Origin: Mesoplasma entomophilum
GTDB taxonomy: Bacteria; Bacillota_I; Bacilli_A; Mycoplasmatales; Mycoplasmataceae
Assembly: GCF_002804125.1 (NCBI RefSeq)
Contig: NZ_CP024966.1
Location: forward strand, 620,001-684,000
Length of the DNA: 64,000 nucleotides
Reading direction: 5' to 3'
The translations under genes and the position numbers were made by a program. The notes under the pieces were generated by a model. That model saw nothing but the letters and a program-made list of their open reading frames with translations. It was not told where the DNA came from and did not search any database. Below, piece after piece: positions 54,155 to 63,665 of this stretch (positions are counted from its first letter, which is position 1; every line of letters starts with the position of its first letter).

Positions 54155-54293
54155 AAACTTCTTTAAAAACTACTGAATCAACAGGAATATTATTACCTAC
54201 GCAAAAATCATATAGCATTTGATCTAAAGCTTGTTGGTTATCTGCTTCGGCAGTAAATAAAATTTCTGCACCTCTCATAATTACTTTTTTCAT
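54153..54293 (-). CDS. 46-residue conserved-looking small protein
   Basis: Starts MKKVIMRGAEILFTAEADNQ and continues with LDQMLYDFCVGNNI. A GGAGGA Shine-Dalgarno is 6-8 nt upstream, and a terminator ends right at the stop, so it is a deliberate last gene of the obgE-nadE operon. Balanced composition with an alternating beta-helix pattern suggests a small folded domain. No family recognised. Confidence 0.75.
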   Translation of the reverse strand: MKKVIMRGAEILFTAEADNQQALDQMLYDFCVGNNIPVDSVVFKEV

Positions 54294-54312
54294 GATTATT
54301 CCTCCTATAATT

Positions 54313-55047
54313 TTATTTTCTTTTGAATTCATTTGGCGCTACTGCACCGTTTCTTTTGTGCTCACTTATTTTATGTAAATGATCAACTTTTGTTTTAACA
54401 ACTTCATCATATATTTCACCAGCTAAGTACGCATCAATTTGATCATAAGTAATCCCTAACTCACTTTCATCAGTTTGATTTTCTCATAAACTTGCAGTTG
54501 GTGCACGATTAATAATTGAAGCAGGAACACCCAATATTCTTGCAGCTTCTCTTACTTCTCTTTTTAATAAATGAACTAATGGAACCATATCAACTCCACC
54601 ATCACCAAATTTAGTAAAATACCCAATATGTCACTCATCAAGATTGTCAGTTCCTAAAACTAAGTATGAATTTGTCTGAGCAACAGTATAAAGAGTTGTC
54701 ATTCTCAAACGAGCTTTTGCATTAGCAATTGCTAATTTATGATCAGGAGTTGTTGATTCTTTAATTGCCTTTTTAAATGATAAGAAGGTTTCTTTCAATT
54801 CAACATCAATAGCTTCAATTCCACATTGATCAATTAATTCTTGTTTACATTTGTAATCTTCTTCACTAGATTCAATTGGCATTCAAACAGCTGTGTAATT
54901 ATTTGGGAAAGCTTTTTTTGCTAGACAAGCAACAACAGCAGAATCAATTCCTCCACTTATTCCAATAACAACACCTTTAGCATTTGCATTTTTAACTGTT
55001 TCTCTAATAAATTCAACTAAATATTCTAAATATTCTTTTAATTCCAT
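54313..55047 (-). CDS. nadE: NH3-dependent NAD+ synthetase
   Basis: 244-residue ATP pyrophosphatase that amidates nicotinic acid adenine dinucleotide with ammonia. The PP-loop [19 protein letters not shown] is near 25-43, followed by [32 protein letters not shown] (Trp by TGA) and [12 protein letters not shown]. Length and motifs fit the short ammonia-dependent form lacking a glutaminase domain. It is 19 nt after the obgE stop. Confidence 0.95.
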
Positions 55048-55066
55048 AATATTGCTCCTTTATAAA

Positions 55067-56365
55067 TTAATCCATTCATTCAAGTTCATATTCAAATACC
55101 TTAACAATATCTTCAGCCCCTACTCCACGTTCTCTTAACATGTCATATACTCCTGATTTTTTAAGTTTTTCATTAAATAGTAATAAGTTATCATCAGTAG
55201 TGATTGGGAACTTTTGATAAATTTTATAAATTGTATCTCCTGCAACTTCTCACCTACCATTACCTTTATTAAGAATTTGAATATCTTCCTCATCCTCTTC
55301 AAGGCGATAAACTTTGACTCCTTCATAAATATCTTGTTCCATTTCTCATAGTGGAACATATTTCGCTGTTTCAAGCTCTTTAGCAATTTTTAATAATAAC
55401 TCATCAACGTTATCTTTTAATAATCCTGATACAAAGACAACTTTCTTATTTTTAAAATAATCTTTAATATGCTCTTCCATCATATTTAATTGTGCTTCAT
55501 CTGTGTCCATTTTGTTAGCTACAATAATTTCGGGTCTTTCATCCAGTTTATAATTATATTTAACTAATTCACTTCTAATTAATTCATAATTTTTAATTAC
55601 ATCTTCTTGCCCATAATTTCCACTCATGTCTAATACATGACAAATTACTCTACATCTTTCAATGTGTTTTAAAAATTGATGCCCCAATCCTTTTCCTAGA
55701 CTTGCCCCTTCAATTAATCCAGGCAAGTCTGCAACAACAAATGTTGAACCATCTTTAGCTCTGGAAACTCCTAATTGTGGATTTAATGTTGTAAAAGCAT
55801 AATCAGCAACTTCTGGTTTTGAGTTTGAAATAGCCCTAAGCAATGTTGATTTACCAGCATTTGGTAATCCAACAAATCCTACATCAGCTAAAACTTTTAA
55901 CTCAGCCTTAACTTCATAGAATTGACCAATTTCACCAGCTTCAAATATGGTTGGCGCTTTATTTCTTGAGTTCGCAAATCTTGCGTTCCCTTTTCCACCT
56001 TTTCCACCTTTAGCTACTAAAACTTGCTTCTTGTCTTCATCCATGTCAGCCAAAATTGTTCCAGTTTTATTATCTATTATTAATGTACCAACAGGAACTC
56101 GAACAATAAGATCTTTACCTTGAGCTCCATGCATATTTTTAATGTCACCTTTAAATCCATCTTGTGCACTAATTTGTTTTTGAAGTTTTAAATCTAGAAG
56201 TGAATGTTTTCCGCCATCTGCTTCAAATATAACACTTCCACCATTTCCTCCATCTCCACCGTTTGGACCACCATTAGGAACGAAAAGGGCAGTATGGAAA
56301 CTAACTGCACCATTTCCTCCGTTACCGGCTTTGATAGTAAATTTAGCTGTATCAATAAATTTCAT
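55067..56365 (-). CDS. obgE: Obg/CgtA GTPase
   Basis: 432-residue ribosome-assembly GTPase. Glycine-rich Obg fold at 1-157 (AGNGGNGAVSFH, GPNGGDGGNGGSVIFEADGG). G domain from about 158: VGLPNAGKSTLLRAI, DLPGLIEGASLGKGLG and VANKMDTDEA. A TGA-coded Trp after KYVPL leads into the C-terminal OCT domain (360-432, NGRWEVAGDTIYKIYQKFPI). AAGGAG precedes the ATG. Confidence 0.97.
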
Positions 56366-56391
56366 ATATTCCAGCTCCTTTCTTTTTTATA

Positions 56392-56700
56392 TTATCAGAT
56401 CATCTGATTTCAACATTCATCACATAAGAATGTTGGCTCATGATTTTCAAAATTAATATCCTCAAATTTTTGTCATTCTTGGATTGGCTTTTCAATTAAT
56501 TTTTCAACTTCAATATCAGACAAATTCTTTCCTTGTTCTTTTATTAAACTACCAATTGGTTTTGGATGCCCTTTTAATACAAGACTTATTTGTGGTTCAT
56601 AACAAAGTGAGCAACCTATTCCGAAAGCTTGAATCATAACATCATTAAAATCATCAAATTCAAGATAGTTATCTTTGTTAAAATTTATTTTATTGTTCAT
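56392..56700 (-). CDS. Small four-cysteine (zinc-ribbon-like) protein
   Basis: 102-residue acidic protein. Two CxxC pairs, GCSLCYE near residue 31 and LCDECWNQ near 95, suggest a bound Zn2+. The C-terminal pair is visible only when TGA is read as Trp. Not recognised. It overlaps the preceding gene by 11 nt and is 26 nt before obgE, so part of the same operon. A role in ribosome assembly or RNA binding is possible by context only. Confidence 0.8.
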
Positions 56701-57427
56701 GACTCTTGATCTCCTTTAATAATTCCAATGCTTTTTCTTCGTCAAAATCAAATCACTGTTTTATAAAAGACATTTCTTTTCTTTCTTCTAGCATTTCTAT
56801 AGCAAAGATAATAAAAGCTGCAGCTTTTTCATTTAAGAATAAGGTATTAAAATTATCTAAATTATTTAAATAGAAATTAATATTTAACATTTTTGCATCA
56901 TGTGCTATTCCTGGGTTTTCGTTTTCAATACTTTTTGAAATAACTTCATCAATTTTAGTTATAAATTTGAAATTATTTTCAAAATCAATTTCTGAAGGAT
57001 TTCATTTTTTTTGGACACCACTGTATAAAACATCAAAAATTTTATTTATTTCTTGTTCTTTTAATGTAAAAAGAATCAAAGTTTTTATTGAATTATCAAT
57101 TCTTTCTAAAAGAAGAATTTCAGAAACTTCATCTAGTTTATCTCTTAAATTAATTTTATTTAAAAAATTTATACCAAATGCTTGTTGTTCTCTGTCATTA
57201 GACTTCAATAATTGCAAAATGTATTCAGCATTTAGATTATTATTGGCATTGGCATTATTTGAAATTTTTTCAAATACTTCAACTTTAAATTTCATAAGTT
57301 GTTCTTCAATATCTGAAGGAACATATGGCATTGCTAATTCCTGATTAATTTTTAGCAAAGCAGTCTCAAAATCATTTTTCAGAACCAGTTCTTTTAGTTC
57401 AATAATCAGCTCATCATAAAAATTCAT
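56690..57427 (-). CDS. Helical cytoplasmic protein, possibly DUF3196/TPR-like
   Basis: 245-residue, nearly all-helical protein with no signal or TM segments. It starts MNFYDELIIELKELVLKNDF, then has LKINQELAMPYVPSDIEEQL and repeated helix pairs, consistent with the TPR-like DUF3196 family of Mollicutes; this assignment is from memory and tentative. GAGG lies before the ATG; tRNA-Arg lies upstream. It heads the operon that includes the four-cysteine protein, obgE, nadE and the 46-residue ORF. Confidence 0.78.
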
Positions 57428-57483
57428 AAAACCTCTTTCTAATAAAAAATCATGCCTTTTATAGCATGATTGATGTTTTCGAG

Positions 57484-57560
57484 TGGTGCCCACGAGAAGG
57501 CTCGAACTTCCGACCTCACGCTTAGAAGGCGCGTGCTCTATCCAACTGAGCTACATGGGC
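57484..57560 (-). tRNA. tRNA-Arg(TCT)
   Basis: 77 nt, acceptor GCCCATG/CGTGGGC, anticodon TCT in CTTCTAA, CCA encoded. Reads AGA/AGG, the main Arg codons of AT-rich Mollicutes. Confidence 0.96.
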
Positions 57561-57644
57561 AATTAATAATTACATATATAAATATAACATAAATATTAAT
57601 AAAATTAAAAGCAATTTTGCAAAAAGTTTAATATTTGAACAAAA

Positions 57645-57685
57645 AATAAATAAAACAAACAACTTTTAAATAGTAGTTTGTTTTA
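57645..57685 (-). terminator. Terminator after DEAD-box helicase
   Basis: The minus strand has an AAACAAACTACT...AGTTGTTTGTTT stem (one mismatch) followed by TATTTATTTTTTG. Confidence 0.75.
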
Positions 57686-57694
57686 GTTGAATTA

Positions 57695-59620
57695 TTATCA
57701 TTTATTTCTTGATTTTTTAGATGAACTATTTGATGAAGAATTTCTTCTGTTACGTGTTCCTGAACCTTTATTTTCTCTCGGACCTGAGTGAACTCATTCA
57801 CCTCTACCTGAACTTCTTCTATCTCTTCTTTCGTCTCCACTACGGTTTGAATCAGATCCACCTTTTTTATCATTAAATGATGCAGGTCTTTTGTCTTTTC
57901 CTGTTACTCTTTCTCAACGACCTGAATCTTGTTTTGAGTAATCTGTTTTAACATCTCATGAAGAATGTCTAGTTCCTTCAAAATTATTATTTTTTCTGTC
58001 TCCACGATTTGAATCTCTTTTATCTCCACGGCCTGAATCTCTTCTATCTCCACGTCCTGAACTTCTTCTATCATCGCGTCCTGAATTTCTTCTATCTTCA
58101 CGTCCACGATTTGAACCTCTTCTGCCTGAATTTTCAGAGTTATTAGATGAGTTTCCATTACTTGAATAATCATCAACTAAAGATAAAGCTTTTTTAGCAA
58201 ATTCTTTTTCTTCAGGTGATAAAGATAACATTCTTTCTTCTCACGATTGTGAAGTTCAAGTACTTCCTCCATTACTGATTCGTTCACTTGTTCTTCTTCT
58301 TTCACCACGAGCAAAATCTCTTCTATCATTGTGACCAGCATTTCTTCTGTCATCACGCCCACGATTTGAATCTCTTCTGTCTCCACGGCCTGAATCTCTT
58401 TTATCTCCACGGCCTGAATCTCTTCTGTCTCCACGTCCTGAATCTCTTCTATCTCCACGACCATTTCTTGCGGAATTTGTTCTACCTTCTTGTTTTTCAA
58501 CGTCACCGTATTCAGAAATTTGCATTTCATCAATAATTAAATTAAAGTTTTTTTCAATGCCTTTAATTTGTCTTAAAACATTTTGATTTTGAACAAAAGT
58601 AATTGAATCCCCTTTTGTATTATTTCTTCCGGTTCTTCCGATTCTATGTACAAAATGCTCATCTTCCATTGATACATCATAATTTATTACATAATCAACA
58701 CCTGTAATATCAATCCCACGAGCAACAACATCAGTTGCAACTAAAACTGCGATTTCATTATTTCTAAATTTTGCAATAGCTCTTGATCTTTGTGATTGTC
58801 TTTTATCACCGTTTATAACTATAGCTCTAATTCCTGCTGCTTCTAAATTATCTGCAATTTTATCTGTATGATTTTTTGTGTTTGAAAAAACTATTGCTCT
58901 TTTTGGTTGGTGTTTTTCAAAAACTTTAACAATTAAATCTTCTTTACTAAAACCTTTTGTAAAAATAAATGTGTTTGTTATATTTGCGTTTACTTCAACT
59001 TGATTTTCAATTTCAATTACTTCATATTCATTCATGTAATCATTAGCAATTTGCATCACTTTTGGTGATGTTGTTGCTGAGAATAAACCGATTTGAACAT
59101 CTGGTGAAACTCTTTCAAATAGTGCATCAATTTCACTTTTAAATCCCATTTTTAACATCTCATCAGCTTCATCTAAAATAATTGTTTTAACACTATCTAA
59201 TTTTAATGTTTTTCTGTTTAAGTGGTCATTAACTCTCCCTGGAGTTCCCACTACAATTTGAGAATCTTTCAATCTTTTGATTTGATCGCGCATATCAGCA
59301 CCACCAATTAATGGAGCAATTACTAAGTTTTCTATTCTTGATCCAAATATTCTAATTTGGTTAACAATTTGCATTGCTAATTCTCTTGTTGGCGCCATAA
59401 TTACGGCTTGAACTCTTCTTTTGTTTGGTTCTATTTTTTCTAATATTGGTAATACGAATGAGGCAGTTTTCCCTGTTCCTGTGCTTGATTTACCAAATAT
59501 GTTTTTTCCTTCTAAGAAAAGCGGTATTGCTCTTGCTTGAATTTCTGTAGCTTCGTTAAAGTTAGCTTTTTCCAGTGCGACTAATACTTTATCGCTTAGT
59601 TGTAATTCTTTAAATGTCAT
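57695..59620 (-). CDS. DEAD-box RNA helicase with long RG-rich tail
   Basis: 641-residue CsdA/DeaD-type RNA helicase. Core: Q motif near 20-26, SSTGTGKTASFV near 45, APTRELAMQ near 80, GTPGRVNDHL near 128, LDEADEML near 152, FSATTS near 183, VATDVVARGIDI near 298, HRIGRTGR near 335. After residue 400 comes a disordered tail of tandem RGDRRDSG-type repeats in two blocks, separated by a ~30-residue helical segment (SPEEKEFAKKALSLVDDYSS). A TGA-coded Trp joins them. The tail should bind RNA nonspecifically. Role: ribosome assembly and cold or mRNA-decay functions. Confidence 0.95.
57985..58125 (-). repeat. Tandem RG-repeat coding array 1
   Basis: Degenerate 21-27 bp tandem units around TCTCTTCTATCTCCACG (plus-strand view), coding RGDRRDSG-like units in the helicase tail. 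Copy number is likely to vary through slippage. Confidence 0.75.
58340..58475 (-). repeat. Tandem RG-repeat coding array 2
   Basis: Four to five nearly identical 24-bp units of the type GCCTGAATCTCTTCTGTCTC (plus-strand view), coding DSGRGDRR. More regular than array 1, hence probably younger. Confidence 0.8.
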
Positions 59621-59684
59621 TTTCTATCCTATTTCTATACTCAGGATAAAAAAATCAGCATTTTAAATCACAAGTCATTTATAT

Positions 59685-59694
59685 ATTATAGCAT
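59685..59694 (-). promoter_or_regulatory. Extended -10 promoter of DEAD-box helicase
   Basis: The minus strand reads ATGCTATAATA, a TGnTATAAT extended -10, about 65 nt before the start codon. The 5' leader in between is long enough for cold-shock-type control, but no defined structure is seen. Confidence 0.6.
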
Positions 59695-59729
59695 AGTTGA
59701 CTATAATTGAAAAAAATAAATTATATTAT

Positions 59730-59756
59730 GAAAAAAAGTAGCAATTAGCTACTTAG
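59730..59756 (-). terminator. Terminator after nrdE
   Basis: The minus strand has AAGTAGC-TAATT-GCTACTT followed by TTTTTC, just past the nrdE stop. Confidence 0.9.
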
Positions 59757-59764
59757 TTAGTGTA

Positions 59765-61930
59765 TTAAATTACACATGCATCACATTCATAGTTTTCACT
59801 ATCTTCTAATACTTCTTGTCTTACACGTACGTAATAGATTGATGCACATTTTTTCTTGAATGCATGAATGTATGCTTTATTTAAGTCACGAGTTGTAACT
59901 TGGTCTGTCATAAATAAAGTTAATGAAATAGCTTGATCAACATGTTGTTGAGCGGCTGCAACAATATCAATAATTGGCATTGGTCCAACTTCATATGCTC
60001 CTAAAGCATAGTAAGCCATGTTATCGAAATTAATGTTGTAAGCTGGAACATAAATTCTACCTAATTTTCCTTCTTTACGCACTTCAATTGGTGCTACAAC
60101 TGGTTGTAAGCTTGGAGTACATGAAGATAAGTAGCTAATTGATCCTGTTGGAGCAACAGCCATTAAGTGTGAATTTGCGATTCCATCTTTTTTAATTAAT
60201 TCAACTAATTCAATTCAATCTTGTTGAGTTGGAATAGTTACATTGTATTGGGCAAATAATTCTTTAACTCTTTGTGTTTCAGGAGTTCATTTATCTTCTG
60301 CACATTTAGTATATTTATTAAATCAACTTCCATCAGCAAATTGTGATGTTTCAAATCCTGCAAATGTGCCATATTGTAAAGCCAATTTATGTGATGCTTT
60401 AAATGCATTATATGCCATTGCATAGAAGAACATATTTGTAAAATCAACAGCTTCAATTGAGTTGTATCAAATGAAGTTTGTTGCTAAGAAACCATGTAAA
60501 TTCATAGCTCCTAAACCAACTGCATGATTTTTTTTGTTTCCTTGTTGAATTGAAGGTGCACTGCTTAAATCACTTGTTCTTGAAACTAAATCTAAAGCAT
60601 TAATTGAGTGTTCAATAACTTCTCCAAATTCAGCGCCACTTTCCATAACTTTAGCAATATTTAAACTCCCTAGGTTACAACAAATATCGTCTCCCATAGT
60701 TTTGAAACTTAAATCATCGTTAAAAGTACTTGGTGTTGAAACTTGAGCAATTTCACTACATAAGTTACTCATAACAATTCTTCCAGTTGCTGCGTGAGCA
60801 TTGTTGTTATTTACAGTATCATCAAACAAGATGTATGGGTATCCACTTTCAAAATGTAATTCTGCAATAGTTAAAAAGAATTTTCTTGCATTAATATAAG
60901 TTTTTTTGATGTTTGGGTTTTCAATTAAATTATAGTATTCTTTAGTAATTGAAATATCTGACATTGCTTTTCCATATTCTCTTTCAACATCATAAGGACT
61001 GAATAAAGCCATTTCCTCATTTTTTTGAGCTAATTCAAAAGTTATGTCTGGAATAACTAATCCTAATGATAATGATTTAATACGAATTTTTTCATCGGCA
61101 TTTTCTCTTTTTGTATCTAAGAATGACATAACATCAGGGTGATGAGCATTTAAATAAACTGCACCAGCACCTTGTCTTTGCCCTAATTGGTTAGCATATG
61201 AGAATGAATCTTCTAAAATTTTCATAACTGGGATGACACCAGTTGCCTGGTTGGCAATGTGTTTAATTGGTGCTCCTAACTCACGTAAATTAGTTAAGCA
61301 TAAAGCAACTCCACCACCTCGTTTTGATAGTTGTAATGATGTTGTAACAGCACGACAAATTGATTCCATGTTGTCTTCTACTCTTAATAAGTAACAAGAA
61401 ACGTATTCACCACGTTGTTTTTTACCAGCATTTAAAAATGTTGGCGTAGCTGGTTGAAATCTTCCTAACATTAATTGTGTTAATGTTTTTTTTGCTGATT
61501 CAAAATTTCCATTCCCCAAGAACAAGGCATTCATAACTGCTCTATCTTCAAAATTTTCTAAATATTTTTGACCATCAAATGTTTTTAAACCATATGAATT
61601 ATAAAATTTCATAGCACCCATAAAGCTTGGAAATTCACGATTGAATCCATAAGCAATATCAGTAATCTCTTCAATTTGTTCAATAGTATATTTGTTAATT
61701 ATTTCTTCTTCGTAGTATCCATTAGAAACTAAATATTCAATTCTTTCTTTAACTGAATCGAACTTTACTAATCTTGGTTCAACATGATGTTTTAAGTAAG
61801 CTTTAGCAGCTTCTACATCTAGTTTAAAATTATCTGATCCAGCAGCTAATATTTTAGCTCTGGCATTTAACGTAACGTATTCATCGCTTTCTTCTGTACC
61901 AGATAATGTATTTATCTTTTTATCTTCCAT
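59765..61930 (-). CDS. nrdE: Class I (Ib-type) ribonucleotide reductase catalytic subunit
   Basis: 721-residue large subunit that reduces ribonucleotides to deoxyribonucleotides. It lacks the N-terminal ATP cone typical of NrdA. Redox Cys in [13 protein letters not shown] near 187, catalytic Cys in [25 protein letters not shown], and the C-terminal redox pair CDACVI. The start MEDKK is chosen because GAGG sits 8 nt upstream; an in-frame TTG five codons earlier overlaps that Shine-Dalgarno. It starts 2 nt after the nrdI stop. Last gene of nrdF-nrdI-nrdE. Confidence 0.96.
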
Positions 61931-61932
61931 TT

Positions 61933-62388
61933 TTATTTTCCTCAAAAATCTTTCAATATTTTATTAATTTTGTCTACGTCACCTTGAGTTCCTAATAATT
62001 CAAATTGATATAACAAAGGGACATTAAGCTTTTTCGATAAAATTGGCCCAGCAATTGCAAAAGTATTACCAAAGTTAGTATTACCTGAAGCAATTACACC
62101 TCTACAAAAATTTCTGTTGTTTTCATTATTTAAAAATTTAATAACTTGTTTTGGAACTGCACCTGAAGTAAATTCTCCACCACCACTGTATGTTGGAGTT
62201 ATTAGTACATAATCAGAATTAACATCAATTTCTTCTTCTAATTCGTATGGTATTCTTGAATTTTCAACACCCAGTTTTTGAATAAATCTATGTGTATTGT
62301 TTGAAATTGATGAAAAGTAAACAACATGAATTTTTCCCGTAGGTCTAACAATTTCTTCGCCTGAAACTAATTTAATATCATCATGCAT
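61933..62388 (-). CDS. nrdI: NrdI flavodoxin-like activator
   Basis: 151-residue flavoprotein. [19 protein letters not shown] near 24-42 is the FMN phosphate-binding loop, followed by [20 protein letters not shown] near 68-87 and [18 protein letters not shown] near 109-126. It continues through a TGA-coded Trp to FWGK and TAA. NrdI generates superoxide; in class Ie systems it is needed to make the DOPA radical on NrdF. Two nt separate it from nrdE and two from nrdF. Confidence 0.95.
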
Positions 62389-62390
62389 AA

Positions 62391-63413
62391 TTAAAACTCC
62401 CAGTCTTCGTCTTCTGTTTCCTCTGAAACACCCATAATGTATGATGAACCATTTCCAGAGAAGAAATCATGGTTTTCGTCAGCTCTAGCTGACAATTGTG
62501 TAAAGATTTCTGGTTCTATTTTTGTTTCTTCTTCAGTGAATGGTGAATCATAACCTAAATTTTGTAAAAATTTACCCGCGTTATAGACACTGAATCTAAT
62601 TGCATCTTCAGCAAGCCCGAATCCATCGTACAATTCTTTTAAGTAAGCTGTTTCTAAATCAATTAGTTCGTATAGTAATTTAAATACGAAGTCTTTCATT
62701 TCGGCTTGTTTTTCTGGAGAAAGTTTAGCAACTTTTTTTTGGTACTTGTATCCACTGTAGTAGTTGTGAATAACTTTGTCTCTTAAAATTAGTCTAATAA
62801 TATCTGAAGTGTTAGGCAATTTACCTCTAGCTGATAGATAGAATGGTAAGTAGAAACCTCCATATAGTAAGAAACCTGGCATTAATGCTGCTGCAACTTT
62901 AGATTTTAAAGGATCATCATTAACATAATAAGGAATTAATGCTTTTGCTCTTTCTTGTAATGTTTCTGTATTAATAACTCATTCATGAGCTTCTTCAATT
63001 TGTTCACTTGAACATAATGTTGAGAAAATTGATCCATATGATCTAGCATGAACAGCAACCATAAATGCAAAGTTTGTATAGATAACTTGTTCATGATCTG
63101 TTAATGAGTTAGGAACTTGAGCAACGTCTCCAACTGTTGCTTGAATTGTATCTAACAAAGTCAATCCAGTAAAAGTTCTTGTAATTAATTCTTGTCATTC
63201 TGGTGTTAATGTTCTTCATGATGTTAAATCATTTGAAACTGGTATTTTTTCTGGTAATCAGAAGTTTTGTGTAATTCTATTTCATACTTCTAAATCTTTT
63301 TCATCGTTTACTACGTTTCAATTAACTGAACGCATTTTACCTTTGAATCCTTGTTGCGCATATTCAATAGGCGAAACAGATTCGTTATAATATTGGTTTT
63401 TTATTTTAGCCAT
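62391..63413 (-). CDS. nrdF: Ribonucleotide reductase small subunit, metal-free class Ie type (VPK)
   Basis: 340-residue R2 protein. Four of the usual metal-site positions are read from aligned motifs: Asp88 in [10 protein letters not shown], His122 in [11 protein letters not shown], His216 in RDKVIHNYY. The three glutamates are replaced: Val119 ([10 protein letters not shown]), Pro179 ([11 protein letters not shown]) and Lys213 (LRDKVIHN). This VPK pattern is the signature of class Ie R2, shown in Mesoplasma florum to work without metal through a DOPA radical on the tyrosine equivalent to Tyr126. First gene of nrdFIE, controlled by an upstream 2'-dG riboswitch. AAAGGA precedes the ATG. Confidence 0.97.
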
Positions 63414-63457
63414 ATATATCCTTTCGTTTTTTCTCTATTATAAAAGTCAACTAAATA

Positions 63458-63497
63458 AAAAAGTTTCTTTTTGGTCTTAAAGACAAAAAGAAACTTT
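63458..63497 (-). terminator. Riboswitch expression-platform terminator
   Basis: The minus strand forms AAAGTTTCTTTTTGTCTTTAAG-type pairing: AAAGTTTCTTTTTG...CAAAAAGAAACTTT (14 bp) followed by T-rich TTTTATTT. It lies between the aptamer and nrdF, so its formation switches the operon off. Confidence 0.9.
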
Positions 63498-63518
63498 AAT
63501 AATTAAAGAGTGGTTTAT

Positions 63519-63584
63519 CACTTATAGTCTTCAAATCGGTTTGAAGGCGGGGTCAGTAGCCCTTTATGCTACCCTGTATAAGTT
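63519..63584 (-). ncRNA. 2'-deoxyguanosine (2'-dG-I) riboswitch aptamer
   Basis: Purine-riboswitch fold on the minus strand. P1 is CTTATA/TATAAG; P2 has GGGTAGC...GCTACTGACCC-like pairing; the core is GACCCCGCCTTCAAACC; P3 is followed by GAAGACTATAAGTG. From memory it is nearly identical to the M. florum 2'-dG aptamer and differs from ordinary guanine aptamers in the loops and core. It sits in the nrdFIE leader ahead of an intrinsic terminator, so high 2'-dG should stop dNTP synthesis. Feedback on ribonucleotide reduction is the established role of this class. Confidence 0.93.
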
Positions 63585-63665
63585 TCTTTTATATTCAGTT
63601 GTAAGATAATAATAATTTTTTATTTTTTAAAAATCTTAAAATTAACTATTGATTTTATTTTTTTT

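Noticed and set aside
57985-58475. Possible CRISPR-like array
   Set aside because: Units are contiguous without unique spacers, in coding frame, and no cas genes are nearby.
57904-58536. Repetitive ORFs in other frames of the DEAD-box tail (for example Ile/Glu-rich or Leu/His-rich repeats)
   Set aside because: Shadows of the RGDRRDSG tandem repeats; the helicase frame continues through a TGA-coded Trp and explains the sequence.
61931-61945. nrdE start at an upstream TTG (MRKIK...)
   Set aside because: It would overlap the Shine-Dalgarno; the ATG five codons later has correct spacing and a 2-nt gap to nrdI.
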